Origin: Terrisporobacter othiniensis
GTDB taxonomy: Bacteria; Bacillota; Clostridia; Peptostreptococcales; Peptostreptococcaceae
Assembly: GCF_000808015.1 (NCBI RefSeq)
Contig: NZ_JWHR01000093.1
Coordinates: 1-55,536, forward strand
Direction of reading: 5' to 3'
DNA length: 55,536 nucleotides
Below, one piece after another: positions 17,579-26,043 of this stretch (within the stretch, counting starts at the first letter, position 1; every line of letters starts with the position of its first letter). Both the position numbers and the translations under genes were made by a program. Below the pieces are notes generated by a model that ran no database searches, was not told the origin of the DNA, and was given only the letters and a program-made list of their open reading frames with translations.

Positions 17579-18514
17579 ATGAATAAGGAACCAATTTTAA
17601 GTGTTAGAAATTTGGAGATATGTTTTAGTCAGTACACAAAAGGATTAAAAAGAATAGATTCAAAAGCTATAAATAATTTAGATATTGATTTATACAAAGG
17701 TGAAATATTGGCAGTTGTGGGATCTAGTGGCTCAGGTAAAAGTTTGCTTGCTCACTCCTTACTTGGAATACTACCTAGCAATGCGGTTACAAAGGGAGAT
17801 ATAACTTACAAGAATGAGCCCTTAGATGAAAAAAGAAAAGAAAAACTTAGAGGAAAGGAAATTGTGTTTATTCCTCAATCAGTTAACTACTTAGATCCAT
17901 TAATGGAGGTTGGAAAACAAGTTAAAATTTCTATAAAAGATAAAAAGAAAAGTAATAGCATACTTAGAAATGTTTTTAGCAAATATAATTTAGAAGAAAA
18001 AGTGGAAAAATATTATCCTTTCCAGCTATCAGGTGGAATGGCAAGAAAGGTGCTACTTTCTAGTGCGCTAGTTTCTGATTGCGAAGTAATAATAGCAGAC
18101 GAACCAACACCAGGTCTTGATGAAAAGTCTTTGAACGAAGCATTGAAAGATTTTAGAGATTTGGCTGACAGTGGATGTGCATTGCTTATAATTACTCATG
18201 ATATATCTGCAGCACTAAAAATTGCAGACAGGGTGGCAATATTCTATGGGGGTACTACTTTGGAAATTGCAAAAGCAGAAGACTTTAAAAATGGTGGAGA
18301 AAATTTAAGACATCCATATACAAAAGCACTATTTAATGCACTACCTAATAATAAATTCCAATCAATAAAAGGAAGTCAACCGCTGGCTAGTGAACTACCT
18401 GTGGGATGTTTATTTTATGATAGATGTGAAAAAAGAACACCTGATTGTGAAAACATAAAACCTGAAATGAAAGAAATAAGAGATGGAAAGGTGAGATGTT
18501 TATATGCTACTTAA
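17579..18514 (+). CDS. ABC importer ATPase, DppD/NikD-like
   Basis: 311 residues: Walker A GSSGSGKS near 51-58, Q-loop FIPQS, signature LSGGMARK, Walker B VIIADEPTPGLD and the switch His in ITHD. The C-terminal oligopeptide-transporter extension has the Cys pattern CLFYDRCEKRTPDC, then C later, which may bind an iron-sulfur cluster or metal as proposed for Opp/Dpp ATPases. The signature reads LSGGMARK rather than LSGGMRQR, a mild divergence. Ribosome-binding site GGAGG lies just upstream; the last eleven bases overlap the next ATPase. Confidence 0.88.
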   Translation: MNKEPILSVRNLEICFSQYTKGLKRIDSKAINNLDIDLYKGEILAVVGSSGSGKSLLAHSLLGILPSNAVTKGDITYKNEPLDEKRKEKLRGKEIVFIPQSVNYLDPLMEVGKQVKISIKDKKKSNSILRNVFSKYNLEEKVEKYYPFQLSGGMARKVLLSSALVSDCEVIIADEPTPGLDEKSLNEALKDFRDLADSGCALLIITHDISAALKIADRVAIFYGGTTLEIAKAEDFKNGGENLRHPYTKALFNALPNNKFQSIKGSQPLASELPVGCLFYDRCEKRTPDCENIKPEMKEIRDGKVRCLYAT

Positions 18515-19148
18515 GGCTGAAAATATTAACTTTAAATATAGAGGAGATAAATATATATTAAAAGATATAAATTTATCTGTGGATAGTAGTGAAATCGTTG
18601 GAATAGTTGCACCTAGCGGATTTGGAAAAACTACTTTTGCTAAAATCCTGGCAGGATATATAAAACCTGATAAAGGAAGAGTTTCTTTGGAAGGGTGTGA
18701 AAGTGAGAAGTCAGGATTTAACCCAGTGCAATTAATTTTTCAACATCCAGAAAAATCAGTAAATCCAAAATGGAAGATGATAAAAATTTTAAATGAAGCT
18801 TATGAAGTAAGTGATGAAATGATAGAAGCCATGGGAATTAAAAAAGAATGGCTAAAAAGATGGCCAAGTGAACTTTCTGGTGGAGAGCTGCAAAGGTTTT
18901 GTGTTCTTAGAGCACTTAGTCCACAGACGAAATTTCTGATTGCAGATGAGATGACCACAATGCTAGATGCCATAACTCAGGCTCAAATTTGGCAGGTGGT
19001 GATTAAGTACTGTAAGGATAATGGAATTGGGCTTATTGTTATTAGTCATGATAAGGATCTTGTAGCTCGAGTTTGTGATAGGGTTATTAACTTAGAGAAC
19101 AATAGGGAAGTAGATAAGCTTATGGAAGTTAATGAGAATATAGTATAA
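18504..19148 (+). CDS. ABC importer ATPase, short DppF/NikE-like
   Basis: 214 residues: Walker A APSGFGKT, Q-loop FQHPEKSVNP, signature LSGGELQRF, Walker B FLIADEMTTMLD and switch His SHDKD. The protein stops right after the nucleotide-binding domain and lacks the Cys-containing C-terminal extension of its partner, so it is about 100 residues shorter than typical DppF/OppF, as in NikE-like subunits. It is the last gene of the importer operon. Confidence 0.87.
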   Translation: MLLKAENINFKYRGDKYILKDINLSVDSSEIVGIVAPSGFGKTTFAKILAGYIKPDKGRVSLEGCESEKSGFNPVQLIFQHPEKSVNPKWKMIKILNEAYEVSDEMIEAMGIKKEWLKRWPSELSGGELQRFCVLRALSPQTKFLIADEMTTMLDAITQAQIWQVVIKYCKDNGIGLIVISHDKDLVARVCDRVINLENNREVDKLMEVNENIV

Positions 19149-19183
19149 ATAAAAGTAAATTTTTATTTATGAAAGAATATATA

Positions 19184-19220
19184 AGGGTGTTTCACTAAAA
19201 ATAGTGGAGCACTCTTTTTT
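19184..19220 (+). terminator. Terminator of the importer operon
   Basis: AGGGTGTTTCACT pairs, with G-U pairs, with AGTGGAGCACTCT and is followed by a T run, 35 bases after the last ATPase gene. Confidence 0.82.
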
Positions 19221-19375
19221 AATATTAAAAAATTATAATTTATATGTTTTGTGAAGACATTATAATTTTCAACTGCAAATAATAATATAAAAATTTGGGG
19301 ATATATATTATTAGAGAAAATAATACTTAGATAAATATTGTCTTTATAATACAATGACGAAAGGATACGCTAAAA

Positions 19376-21610
19376 ATGGAAGTAAATGCTTGGAGAGACT
19401 TTAAAGATGGAATTTGGCAGGATAAAATAGATGTTAGGGATTTTATACAAAGTAATTACACTCCATATGAAGGTGATGATAAATTCCTAGCTGGAGCCAC
19501 AGAAAATACTAAAAAATTATGGTCACAAGTAATGGAATTAAATGAAAAAGAAAGAGAAAATGGTGGAGTATTAGATGTGGATACTCATACTGTATCTGGA
19601 ATAAATGCTTATAAAGCAGGATATTTAAACAAAGATTTAGAAACTATAGTAGGTTTTCAAACAGATGAGCCATTTAAAAGAGCAGTAATGCCTTTTGGTG
19701 GTATAAGAATGGTGGAATCATCTTGTAAAGCATATGGATATGAGTTGGATGAAGAGATAATAGAAATATTTTCTAAATACAGAAAAACTCATAACCAAGG
19801 TGTTTTTGATGCTTATACAAAAGACATGAGACTGGCAAGAAAAGCAGGTATTATTACAGGTCTTCCAGATGCTTATGGTAGAGGAAGAATAATAGGAGAT
19901 TATAGAAGAGTTGCTCTATATGGTGTGGATAGACTAATTGAAAATAAAATAGTTGAAAAAGATGAATTAGACGATGAAGAAATGTCAGAAGATGTGATAA
20001 GATTAAGAGAAGAACTATCTGAACAAATAAGAGCATTGGAACAATTAAAAGAGATGGCTGAAATTTATGGATTTGATATTTCTGTGCCAGCAATGAATGC
20101 AAAAGAAGCTATTCAATGGGTATATTTTGGATTTTTAGGAGCAATAAAAGACCAAAATGGTGCAGCTATGTCTCTTGGTAAAACTTCTACTTTCTTAGAT
20201 ATTTATATTGAAAGAGATTTAAAATCAGGATTAATAACAGAAGAAGAGGCACAAGAGATGATAGATCACTTTGTTATGAAATTAAGACTTGTTAAATTTC
20301 TTAGAACACCAGATTACAATGAATTATTCTCAGGGGATCCAACATGGGTAACAGAAAGTATAGGCGGTATGGGTCTTGATGGAAGAACACTTGTAACTAA
20401 AAACTCTTTTAGAATGTTAAATACACTTTATACACTGGGGCCATCTCCAGAACCAAACTTAACAGTTTTATGGTCCACTAGATTACCACAAGGATTCAAA
20501 GATTTCTGTTCAAAAGTTTCTATAGATACAAGTTCAGTTCAATATGAAAATGACGACATGATGACAAACTACTACGGAGATGACTACGCCATAGCTTGCT
20601 GTGTATCAGCTATGGGTGTTGGTAAACAAATGCAGTTCTTTGGCGCTAGAGTAAACTTAGCCAAAACACTGCTTTATGCTATAAATGATGGTGTAGATGA
20701 AAAACTGGGAACACAGGTAGCACCTAAATTTGGAAAAATAGAAGGCGAATACTTAGATTACGATGAAGTTTTAGAAAAGTTTGAACATTATACAGATTGG
20801 TTAGCAAAACTTTATGTAAATACATTAAATGTAATACACTATATGCATGATAAATATTGCTATGAACGTTTACAAATGGCTTTACATGATAGAGATATAG
20901 TTAGAACAATGGCGTGTGGTATAGCTGGACTTTCTGTTTGTGCAGATAGTTTATCGGCTATTAAATATGCAAAAGTTAAACCGATAAGAAATGAGCAAGG
21001 TATAGCTGTTGATTTTGAAGTGGAAGGTGACTTCCCTACTTATGGTAATAACGATGATAGAGTAGATAGTATAGCAGTTTATTTAGTAGAAAGCATGATG
21101 AATAAAATAAGAAGGAATAAAACTTACAGAAATGCTATCCATACTCAATCTGTTCTTACTATAACTTCAAATGTGGTTTATGGTAAGAAAACTGGTGCAA
21201 CTCCAGATGGTAGAAAAGCAGGAGAACCATTTGCACCAGGAGCTAATCCAATGCATGGTAGAGATAAGAGTGGTTCACTGGCATCACTAGCAACTGTTGC
21301 CAAACTTCCATATAATCACTCAATAGATGGAATATCAAATACATTTTCTATCATACCAAATGCTTTAGGAAAAACAGAAGAAGAAAGAATAAGAAATTTA
21401 AGTAGTTTGATGGATGGATATTTCTCACAAGATGCTCATCACTTAAACGTAAATGTACTTGTTAGAGAAACTCTACTTCATGCAATGGAACATCCAGAGC
21501 AGTATCCACAACTTACAATTAGAGTATCTGGATATGCTGTAAACTTTATTAAGTTAACTAAAGAACAACAAATGGATGTAATTAATAGAACATTCCATGA
21601 AAAGATGTAA
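19376..21610 (+). CDS. pflB: Pyruvate formate-lyase (formate C-acetyltransferase)
   Basis: 744 residues, full length. The catalytic Cys-Cys pair is at 408-409 (IACCVSAM) and the glycyl-radical site RVSGYAVNF has Gly 719 near the C-terminus. It converts pyruvate and CoA to acetyl-CoA and formate in anaerobic fermentation. The Cys-Cys pair and PflB-type C-terminus distinguish it from glycerol dehydratase and choline lyase relatives. ATG 19376 follows AAAGGA at a rather long spacing. The activating radical-SAM enzyme PflA, usually adjacent, is not in this window. Confidence 0.95.
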   Translation: MEVNAWRDFKDGIWQDKIDVRDFIQSNYTPYEGDDKFLAGATENTKKLWSQVMELNEKERENGGVLDVDTHTVSGINAYKAGYLNKDLETIVGFQTDEPFKRAVMPFGGIRMVESSCKAYGYELDEEIIEIFSKYRKTHNQGVFDAYTKDMRLARKAGIITGLPDAYGRGRIIGDYRRVALYGVDRLIENKIVEKDELDDEEMSEDVIRLREELSEQIRALEQLKEMAEIYGFDISVPAMNAKEAIQWVYFGFLGAIKDQNGAAMSLGKTSTFLDIYIERDLKSGLITEEEAQEMIDHFVMKLRLVKFLRTPDYNELFSGDPTWVTESIGGMGLDGRTLVTKNSFRMLNTLYTLGPSPEPNLTVLWSTRLPQGFKDFCSKVSIDTSSVQYENDDMMTNYYGDDYAIACCVSAMGVGKQMQFFGARVNLAKTLLYAINDGVDEKLGTQVAPKFGKIEGEYLDYDEVLEKFEHYTDWLAKLYVNTLNVIHYMHDKYCYERLQMALHDRDIVRTMACGIAGLSVCADSLSAIKYAKVKPIRNEQGIAVDFEVEGDFPTYGNNDDRVDSIAVYLVESMMNKIRRNKTYRNAIHTQSVLTITSNVVYGKKTGATPDGRKAGEPFAPGANPMHGRDKSGSLASLATVAKLPYNHSIDGISNTFSIIPNALGKTEEERIRNLSSLMDGYFSQDAHHLNVNVLVRETLLHAMEHPEQYPQLTIRVSGYAVNFIKLTKEQQMDVINRTFHEKM

Positions 21611-21670
21611 TTGAATATAAAATAGATAAGTAACAGAAATGATGACAGCCATGACTAGGTAGTATTGTAA

Positions 21671-21706
21671 AAAGTGTGTATTTTCCCATTGGAGAATACA
21701 CACTTT
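21671..21706 (+). terminator. Perfect 12-bp hairpin downstream of pflB
   Basis: AAAGTGTGTATT (21671-21682) and AATACACACTTT (21695-21706) are exact reverse complements around a 12-base loop. It may act as the pflB terminator, though only a short T run follows. It lies across the start of the GcvT-like fragment. Confidence 0.5.
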
Positions 21707-21939
21707 CAAAAGATCCTTATGTATCTACTTTGTTTGCGCCATATCTAATCTCATGGATGAATAAGCATAAAGGTGATGTAAATATAGAGTATAGTGATAT
21801 TACATCTAAATATCATATGTATGTAGTACAAGGACCTAAATCAAAAGATATGATAAATTCACTGGTAAAAGAAAACATAGATGAGGTCCCAAGTGAAGAT
21901 AGTGGAATGATGAGAAACATAATGTCTTTTCAACTATAG
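21676..21939 (+). pseudogene. Fragment of a GcvT/aminomethyltransferase-like folate-binding protein
   Basis: The 87 codons from 21676 resemble the middle of the aminomethyltransferase (GcvT/DmdA-type) fold: an FPIGEYTLSKDPYVSTLF segment, then YHMYVVQGPKSKDMINSLV, the pattern around the folate-binding domain. The usual length of such proteins is above 350 residues. No ribosome-binding site precedes the putative GTG. N- and C-terminal parts are missing, so this is a remnant. The family assignment rests on pattern only. Confidence 0.55.
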
Positions 21940-22100
21940 GTAAAGGAATATCCACCAAAAGTTTAATAAATCTTAATAGTATGAAAATAAGAGATTAAAA
22001 TTTAGGTTATTATTTTATTTATACATAAATCTCTAAAAGTCAAAACAAATCCCAAAAATAGATTAGAACAAGAATTCATATGAAATGCTTTCATTTTTTC

Positions 22101-22137
22101 ATATAATGTAATAGTAAAGGAGGTGTAAACAAAAGAT
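22101..22137 (+). repeat. 37-bp direct repeat, copy 1
   Basis: Differs at only two positions from 23572-23608. It contains a TATAAT, an AAAGGAGG ribosome-binding site and a trailing ACAAAAGAT. Here it runs into a dehydrogenase remnant; the other copy runs into an HNH-like remnant. Confidence 0.75.
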
Positions 22138-22495
22138 ATTCAAATACTATTTGATGCAAATAGAATAAGAAAAATGAAAAAAGGAAGTATATTGTTAAAT
22201 GTGGGAAGAGGAACATCTGTAGATACAGAGGCCTTATGTGATACAATAGAAAGTGAGCCTCTATCTGGGGGGGGACTTGACGTAGTCAATCCAAAACAAC
22301 TACTTAGTAATCATAGACTTTAGAATTTGAAAAAATGTTGTTATAACACCTTATATCTCTGGATGGTACAATTTAGAAGAAAGATATGAACAAATATTTG
22401 ATATTAGCTTAGAGAACTTATAAAGATTTTTAAGTAATGAAAAATTGTTTAATATTGTAGATTTTAATACAGAATATGTAAATATGCTTATCTAG
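22129..22495 (+). pseudogene. D-isomer 2-hydroxyacid dehydrogenase, decayed C-terminal half
   Basis: Reading from 22129 gives LFDANRIRKMKKGSILLNVG, then RGTSVDTEAL and the SGGGLDVVNP segment, which is the NAD-binding core of 2-hydroxyacid dehydrogenases. TAG at 22321 falls where Trp is expected (HRL*NLK), an extra A in the following A6 run shifts the frame, and the reading resumes as NVVITPYISGWYNLEERYEQ. A TAA then interrupts ENL*RFLSNE before the natural-looking end at 22495. The N-terminal half is absent. Clearly non-functional. Confidence 0.8.
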
Positions 22496-22548
22496 TTATT
22501 AAAGAATACTACACTTAGTTTATGATAAGTCAGGGGGAGTTAAGAAAC

Positions 22549-23328
22549 ATGAATATATTGATTGGAGTTTTAATACCTTTTTTTGGAACAATACTGGGAG
22601 CTGCTTGTGTTTTCATAATGAAAAAAGAAATTAATGAATTAGTTAATAAAGGTTTACTGGGGTTCGCATCTGGTGTAATGATAGCCGCATCAGTATGGTC
22701 TTTAATTATTCCATCTCTTAATATGAGTAGCAATATGGGAAAATTATCATTTATACCAGCAGCTTTAGGAATTTCTATAGGCATAGTATTTATGCTTTTA
22801 TTAGATATTATAATACCTCATATACATTCTAATAATGACAAACAAGAAGGATTAAAAAGTGAAAAAATAAAAAAAACAACAATGCTTGTATTGGCAGTTG
22901 TTCTTCATAATATACCAGAAGGAATGGCAGTTGGAGTAGTTTTTGCAGGGATTATGGGGCAAGATAGCGTTATAACAATAGCTGGAGCTTTCGCACTTTC
23001 TATAGGGATTGCAATTCAAAACTTTCCAGAAGGTGCTATAATTTCAATGCCACTTAGAAGTGAAGGCTTTAGCAAATCAAAATCATTTTTATATGGAGCA
23101 TTGTCTGGAGTAGTGGAACCTATTGCTGCATTATTGACAATTCTATTTTCATCAACTATTGAACCATTAATGCCATATCTTTTATCTTTTGCTGCTGGTG
23201 CTATGATTTATGTCGTAGTAGAAGAATTGATTCCAGAATCATCTGCAGGAGAACACTCTAATATAGGAACAATTGGATTTGCGCTAGGTTTTGTAATAAT
23301 GATGATTTTAGATGTGTCACTTGGATAA
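22549..23328 (+). CDS. ZIP-family divalent metal transporter (ZupT-like)
   Basis: 259 residues with eight hydrophobic helices. Helix 4 carries HNIPEG (within VLAVVLHNIPEGMAVG) and helix 5 carries QNFPEG, the residues that form the intramembrane metal site of ZIP proteins; the loop between helices 3 and 4 is short with a His pair (PHIHSN). Import of Zn2+, Fe2+ or Mn2+ into the cytosol is the family function. The ATG at 22549 is chosen because AGGGGGAG precedes it; ATG 22522 has none. It is an intact gene surrounded by remnants. Confidence 0.9.
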   Translation: MNILIGVLIPFFGTILGAACVFIMKKEINELVNKGLLGFASGVMIAASVWSLIIPSLNMSSNMGKLSFIPAALGISIGIVFMLLLDIIIPHIHSNNDKQEGLKSEKIKKTTMLVLAVVLHNIPEGMAVGVVFAGIMGQDSVITIAGAFALSIGIAIQNFPEGAIISMPLRSEGFSKSKSFLYGALSGVVEPIAALLTILFSSTIEPLMPYLLSFAAGAMIYVVVEELIPESSAGEHSNIGTIGFALGFVIMMILDVSLG

Positions 23329-23366
23329 AATTTTGTATAAAAAACATATTAGTTAATATATATAAT

Positions 23367-23415
23367 GGACTGTCTCAATATACGTTTTAATTGTATAAAG
23401 AGGCAGTTCTTTTTT
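23367..23415 (+). terminator. Terminator of the ZIP gene
   Basis: GGACTGTCTC at 23367-23376 pairs with GAGGCAGTTC at 23400-23409 (G-U allowed) before a T6 run. Confidence 0.75.
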
Positions 23416-23571
23416 ACTTACAAGGAATTTAACTCTCACTGTTTCAATACATTTAGAAATATTCCTAGTAATTTAATTAAAGACCTCGTAAGTGTATTGG
23501 TTACAAAACACTTGTGGAGGCCTTTGCTGTAGCATAAACATAAAGTGTTGAACTTGAGTTGACGATTTAGC

Positions 23572-23608
23572 ATATAATATAATAGTAAAGGATGTGTAAA
23601 CAAAAGAT
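23572..23608 (+). repeat. 37-bp direct repeat, copy 2 (promoter/ribosome-binding segment of the HNH remnant)
   Basis: 35 of 37 bases match 22101-22137. It contains two overlapping TATAAT sequences (23573 and 23578) and AAAGGATG. A TTGAAC lies 19 bases upstream of the first TATAAT, so it could be a real promoter. Confidence 0.75.
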
Positions 23609-24040
23609 GACTAAAAACGAAAAAATAGAAATAATAAAAAAGGCCTCAAAACTACTTTTAAACAACAACAAAGAAAAAGCTTTAGAAATCATAAATAATC
23701 AGTACAAATTTGAATATAAAAAATAGAAAAAAGAAGTTATAGTGATAGACAAAAACTAAGAATCTTTATAAGACATAGATTTATTGATAGGTATAGTGGA
23801 GACAAATTATTAAAGTCAGGTATTCTAAAAGTTTTCTCCACATACTTTCCAAAAGAATTTCCATATCATAGAAACGGGAAAATGGACGAGACCTACATGG
23901 CTTATTGGTAACTGGTACCTACAATAGACCATATAAATTCCATAGCTACAGGTGATAAAGATGAAGACGATAATATAATTAAGACATCTCAATTAAATAA
24001 TTCAATAAAATCAAACTGGACATTAGAACAGTTGAGATAG
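23607..24040 (+). pseudogene. Decayed HNH-endonuclease-like gene
   Basis: From ATG 23607 the reading MTKNEKIEIIKKASKLLLNN runs 39 codons to a TAG. In a shifted frame it continues RSYSDRQKLRIFIRHRFIDR, then YHRNGKMDETYMAYW, a TAA where Glu is expected, LVPTIDHINSIATGDKDEDDN, and LNNSIKSNWTLEQLR before TAG at 24040. The DHI...GG-like...N spacing is that of HNH nucleases. At least one frameshift and two nonsense codons make it non-functional; the Pro after DHI is also lost. Confidence 0.7.
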
Positions 24041-24122
24041 AAAATTTATGATACTGGAGATAGGTAACATAGTCAAGTAGTAAGGCGAATGTAGTTATTT
24101 TACTATTTCTTACAATAGTACT

Positions 24123-24170
24123 AAAAAATAGCTCTATTAATTTTATATTAACTAATAAAGCTATTTTTTA
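24123..24170. terminator. Bidirectional terminator near the metallo-beta-lactamase-fold gene
   Basis: AAAAATAGCTCTATTA pairs, with one mismatch, with TAATAAAGCTATTTTT (24153-24168). The A and T runs allow use in either direction; it ends 12 bases from the stop of the minus-strand gene. Confidence 0.75.
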
Positions 24171-24181
24171 TGCCAACTAAA

Positions 24182-24790
24182 TTAACAAATCAAAGACTTA
24201 ATCCCAGCACTTATTGTACCTTCCAACATACCACCATGATAGGAAATAACTTTACTTATAGGTAGTTGTGAGACCTTTTTTACAGAATTAAGGTAAGTTT
24301 CATTATCAAAATTTAACCCTTTATTAGTAAGTTCCAATAAATTAAGTTGTATATTTAATAAATTGCCTGCAATTAAAAGCTCTTCGTCTTTTATATATAA
24401 ACTAACATGACTAGGTGTATGACCAGGTGTGGATATCACTTTGATATTGTCAAAATGAGGAGTAATATCATTATCATTTAATTTTATATGAACTAAAAAT
24501 TTATTATCAAGTGAAGGAGCCATAACTATAACATCTGGTATAGCATTTACAATATCTTTTGTACAACCTAAATTGTCAAAACCTTTATGTGTTAAAAGTA
24601 TATAGCTTAAATATCTTATATCAAGTCCTTCCTTATAAAAGGCAGTTTTGATAGTTTCAAACTCTCCTGGATATGCACTGTCAACTAAAAGCATTTTTCC
24701 TTTATTCATAATTACTACAGGATAAGTAAATTTATCCGGATGCATTTTCGTTGGAATTTTTAGCATATATATATTGTCATTTACTTTCAT
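24182..24790 (-). CDS. Metallo-beta-lactamase-fold protein with degenerate metal site
   Basis: 202 residues with the overall fold pattern of metallo-beta-lactamase hydrolases: LLVDSAYPGE at 34-43, LLTHKGFDNLG at 65-75, TPGHTPSHVSLY at 121-132, LLIAGNLLN at 138-146 and VISYHGG at 181-187. Compared with the family ligand set HxHxDH...H...D...H, it keeps H68, D72, H124 and H185, but has Gly 70, Asn 73 and Asn 143 at the other three positions. A binuclear zinc site is therefore unlikely, and a binding or single-metal role is possible. ATG 24790 follows AGGAGGC. It is divergent from the fibronectin-III gene. Confidence 0.8.
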   Translation of the reverse strand: MKVNDNIYMLKIPTKMHPDKFTYPVVIMNKGKMLLVDSAYPGEFETIKTAFYKEGLDIRYLSYILLTHKGFDNLGCTKDIVNAIPDVIVMAPSLDNKFLVHIKLNDNDITPHFDNIKVISTPGHTPSHVSLYIKDEELLIAGNLLNIQLNLLELTNKGLNFDNETYLNSVKKVSQLPISKVISYHGGMLEGTISAGIKSLIC

Positions 24791-24910
24791 TTTGCCTCCT
24801 ATTTTTCTGATTTATATATATTATCGGAAATGTGAGCTTTATTATGTTGATAAAAAAATAGCAGAAAAGTAGATAATTTTAAAAGTTTGTAAAAAAGTAT
24901 AATTTTGAGT

Positions 24911-24977
24911 AAGATCGTTGTCTGAAGTGCCGGCAAAATGTTTCGCCGACACGTCGCTCAAGCGAAGTGAATTTTTT
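24911..24977 (+). repeat. Variable-stem intergenic repeat, copy B
   Basis: Contains GTGCCGGC...GCCGACAC (one mismatch) and ends TCGCTCAAGCGAAGTGAA followed by a T run. It shares GTTTCGC, CACGTC and AAGCGAAGYGAATTTTTT with copy E at 50502-50588. Apparent reading frames through it on the minus strand, giving KNSLRLSDV peptides, are a by-product of the repeat. Confidence 0.6.
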
Positions 24978-25046
24978 ATTAAAATAGAGGGTAAATTATA
25001 GAAGATAATAGCGATTATTACATAAGAACAAATAGGAGGGAAATTA

Positions 25047-25751
25047 ATGGTAAAAAAATTTAGAAATACCATGGTAGTATTTTTAACCTTAACACTAATA
25101 ATAAGTAACTTAGGAAGTATAACTTACTCATTTGCACAAACAAATAAAGTAAATCAAAGTATTACTACAGACTGTAAGCCTGATAAAGTCACAAATGTAC
25201 AGGTAGCAAAAAAAACTTCCACATGTATAAAACTACAGTGGAGTAGTGTAAAATGTGCTACTGGATATAGAATTTACAGATCAACTATGAAGAATGGGAT
25301 ATATAGAAAAATTGAGGGAGTATGTGGAAAAACTACATGCTATGTAGATAAGGATTTGGATTGTGGAACTAATTATTACTACAAAATTAGAGCGTTTAAA
25401 AAAGTAGGAGATAAAACATGTTTAGGTTGCCCATCTGATATACTAGATACTACAACTTGTCCAGCTGTAGTAAAATTTCTAAATGCTAATTGTGTATCTA
25501 ACTCTTCTATAGAATTAGATTGGCAAACTGTATACAGATCTTCTGGATATGAAGTGTATAGAGCAATTAGTGAAAATGGAAATTATGAAAGAATAGCTAC
25601 TCTTACAGATAATGGAAAAACTTCTTTCAGAGATAAGAATTTGAGAAGGGGTAAAAAATATTATTATAAAGTAAGAGCTTTTAAAGAATTGAACGGTCAG
25701 ATATGCTTTGGAGAATATTCGGATATTTTAGATGTTTGCACTGAAAAATAA
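25047..25751 (+). CDS. Secreted protein with two fibronectin type III domains
   Basis: 234 residues. A signal peptide (about 1-31, ending near SFAQ) is followed by two FN3 repeats at about 48-140 and 142-232, each with the WxSV...GYxIYRS...YxKIEG...YYYKIRAFK pattern. The first domain is unusually Cys-rich (about nine Cys), the second has three. No catalytic domain and no sorting motif were seen, so this is probably a small extracellular adhesion or carbohydrate-associated module; function unknown. The start follows AGGAGGG. A terminator follows at 25791. Confidence 0.8.
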   Translation: MVKKFRNTMVVFLTLTLIISNLGSITYSFAQTNKVNQSITTDCKPDKVTNVQVAKKTSTCIKLQWSSVKCATGYRIYRSTMKNGIYRKIEGVCGKTTCYVDKDLDCGTNYYYKIRAFKKVGDKTCLGCPSDILDTTTCPAVVKFLNANCVSNSSIELDWQTVYRSSGYEVYRAISENGNYERIATLTDNGKTSFRDKNLRRGKKYYYKVRAFKELNGQICFGEYSDILDVCTEK

Positions 25752-25790
25752 TATATAAAAGAGTGATTAAAATAAAAAAAGTAATGTTAA

Positions 25791-25821
25791 AAGGCATTAT
25801 CTATAGATAGTGCTTTTTTTT
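25791..25821 (+). terminator. Terminator after the FN3 gene
   Basis: AAGGCATTAT pairs, with G-U pairs, with ATAGTGCTTT, followed by T8. Confidence 0.75.
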
Positions 25822-25933
25822 GTGAGAAAATAAACAATGAAATCAAATAATTATGGAAATTTTGATAAGTTTATGTGATTAAGGTATAATAAATCATGTT
25901 CAAATGTGTTTGAATTTGTTTGTTATTAAATAA

Positions 25934-26012
25934 ACGAACATAAATAAACAAAAATGCTTGCAAAAAATGAGGGTTTATGGAATAATGTAAACATAGACGA
26001 ACATAAATGAAC
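25934..26012 (+). promoter_or_regulatory. DeoR-type operators flanking the sugar-acid operon promoter
   Basis: ACGAACATAAATRAAC occurs at 25934-25949 and 25997-26012, 63 bp apart (six helical turns). Between them is a promoter: TTGCAA at 25958-25963, a 17-base spacer and AATAAT at 25981-25986. One site lies upstream of the -35 and the other just after the -10. Direct repeats of this kind are usual for DeoR-family repressors, and the first gene of the operon encodes one. Confidence 0.65.
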
Positions 26013-26043
26013 TTCAAAATAAACATGAAAAGAAGGTATGATA

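Noticed and set aside
13914..19148. Assigning the first importer as the nickel system nikABCDE
   Set aside because: The short second ATPase fits NikE, but family-5 binding proteins cannot be assigned to nickel or peptide by eye, and no nickel enzyme or NikR is nearby; left as peptide/nickel class.
22080..22094. ATGAAATGCTTTCAT palindrome as a cre site upstream of the dehydrogenase remnant
   Set aside because: The central bases do not fit the cre consensus and the downstream gene is dead.
24842..25072. Minus-strand reading frame with a KNSLRLSDVSAKHF peptide, similar to one at 50430-50612
   Set aside because: The similarity comes entirely from intergenic repeat copies B and E, which run through both frames; no ribosome-binding site, and flanking codons are not conserved.
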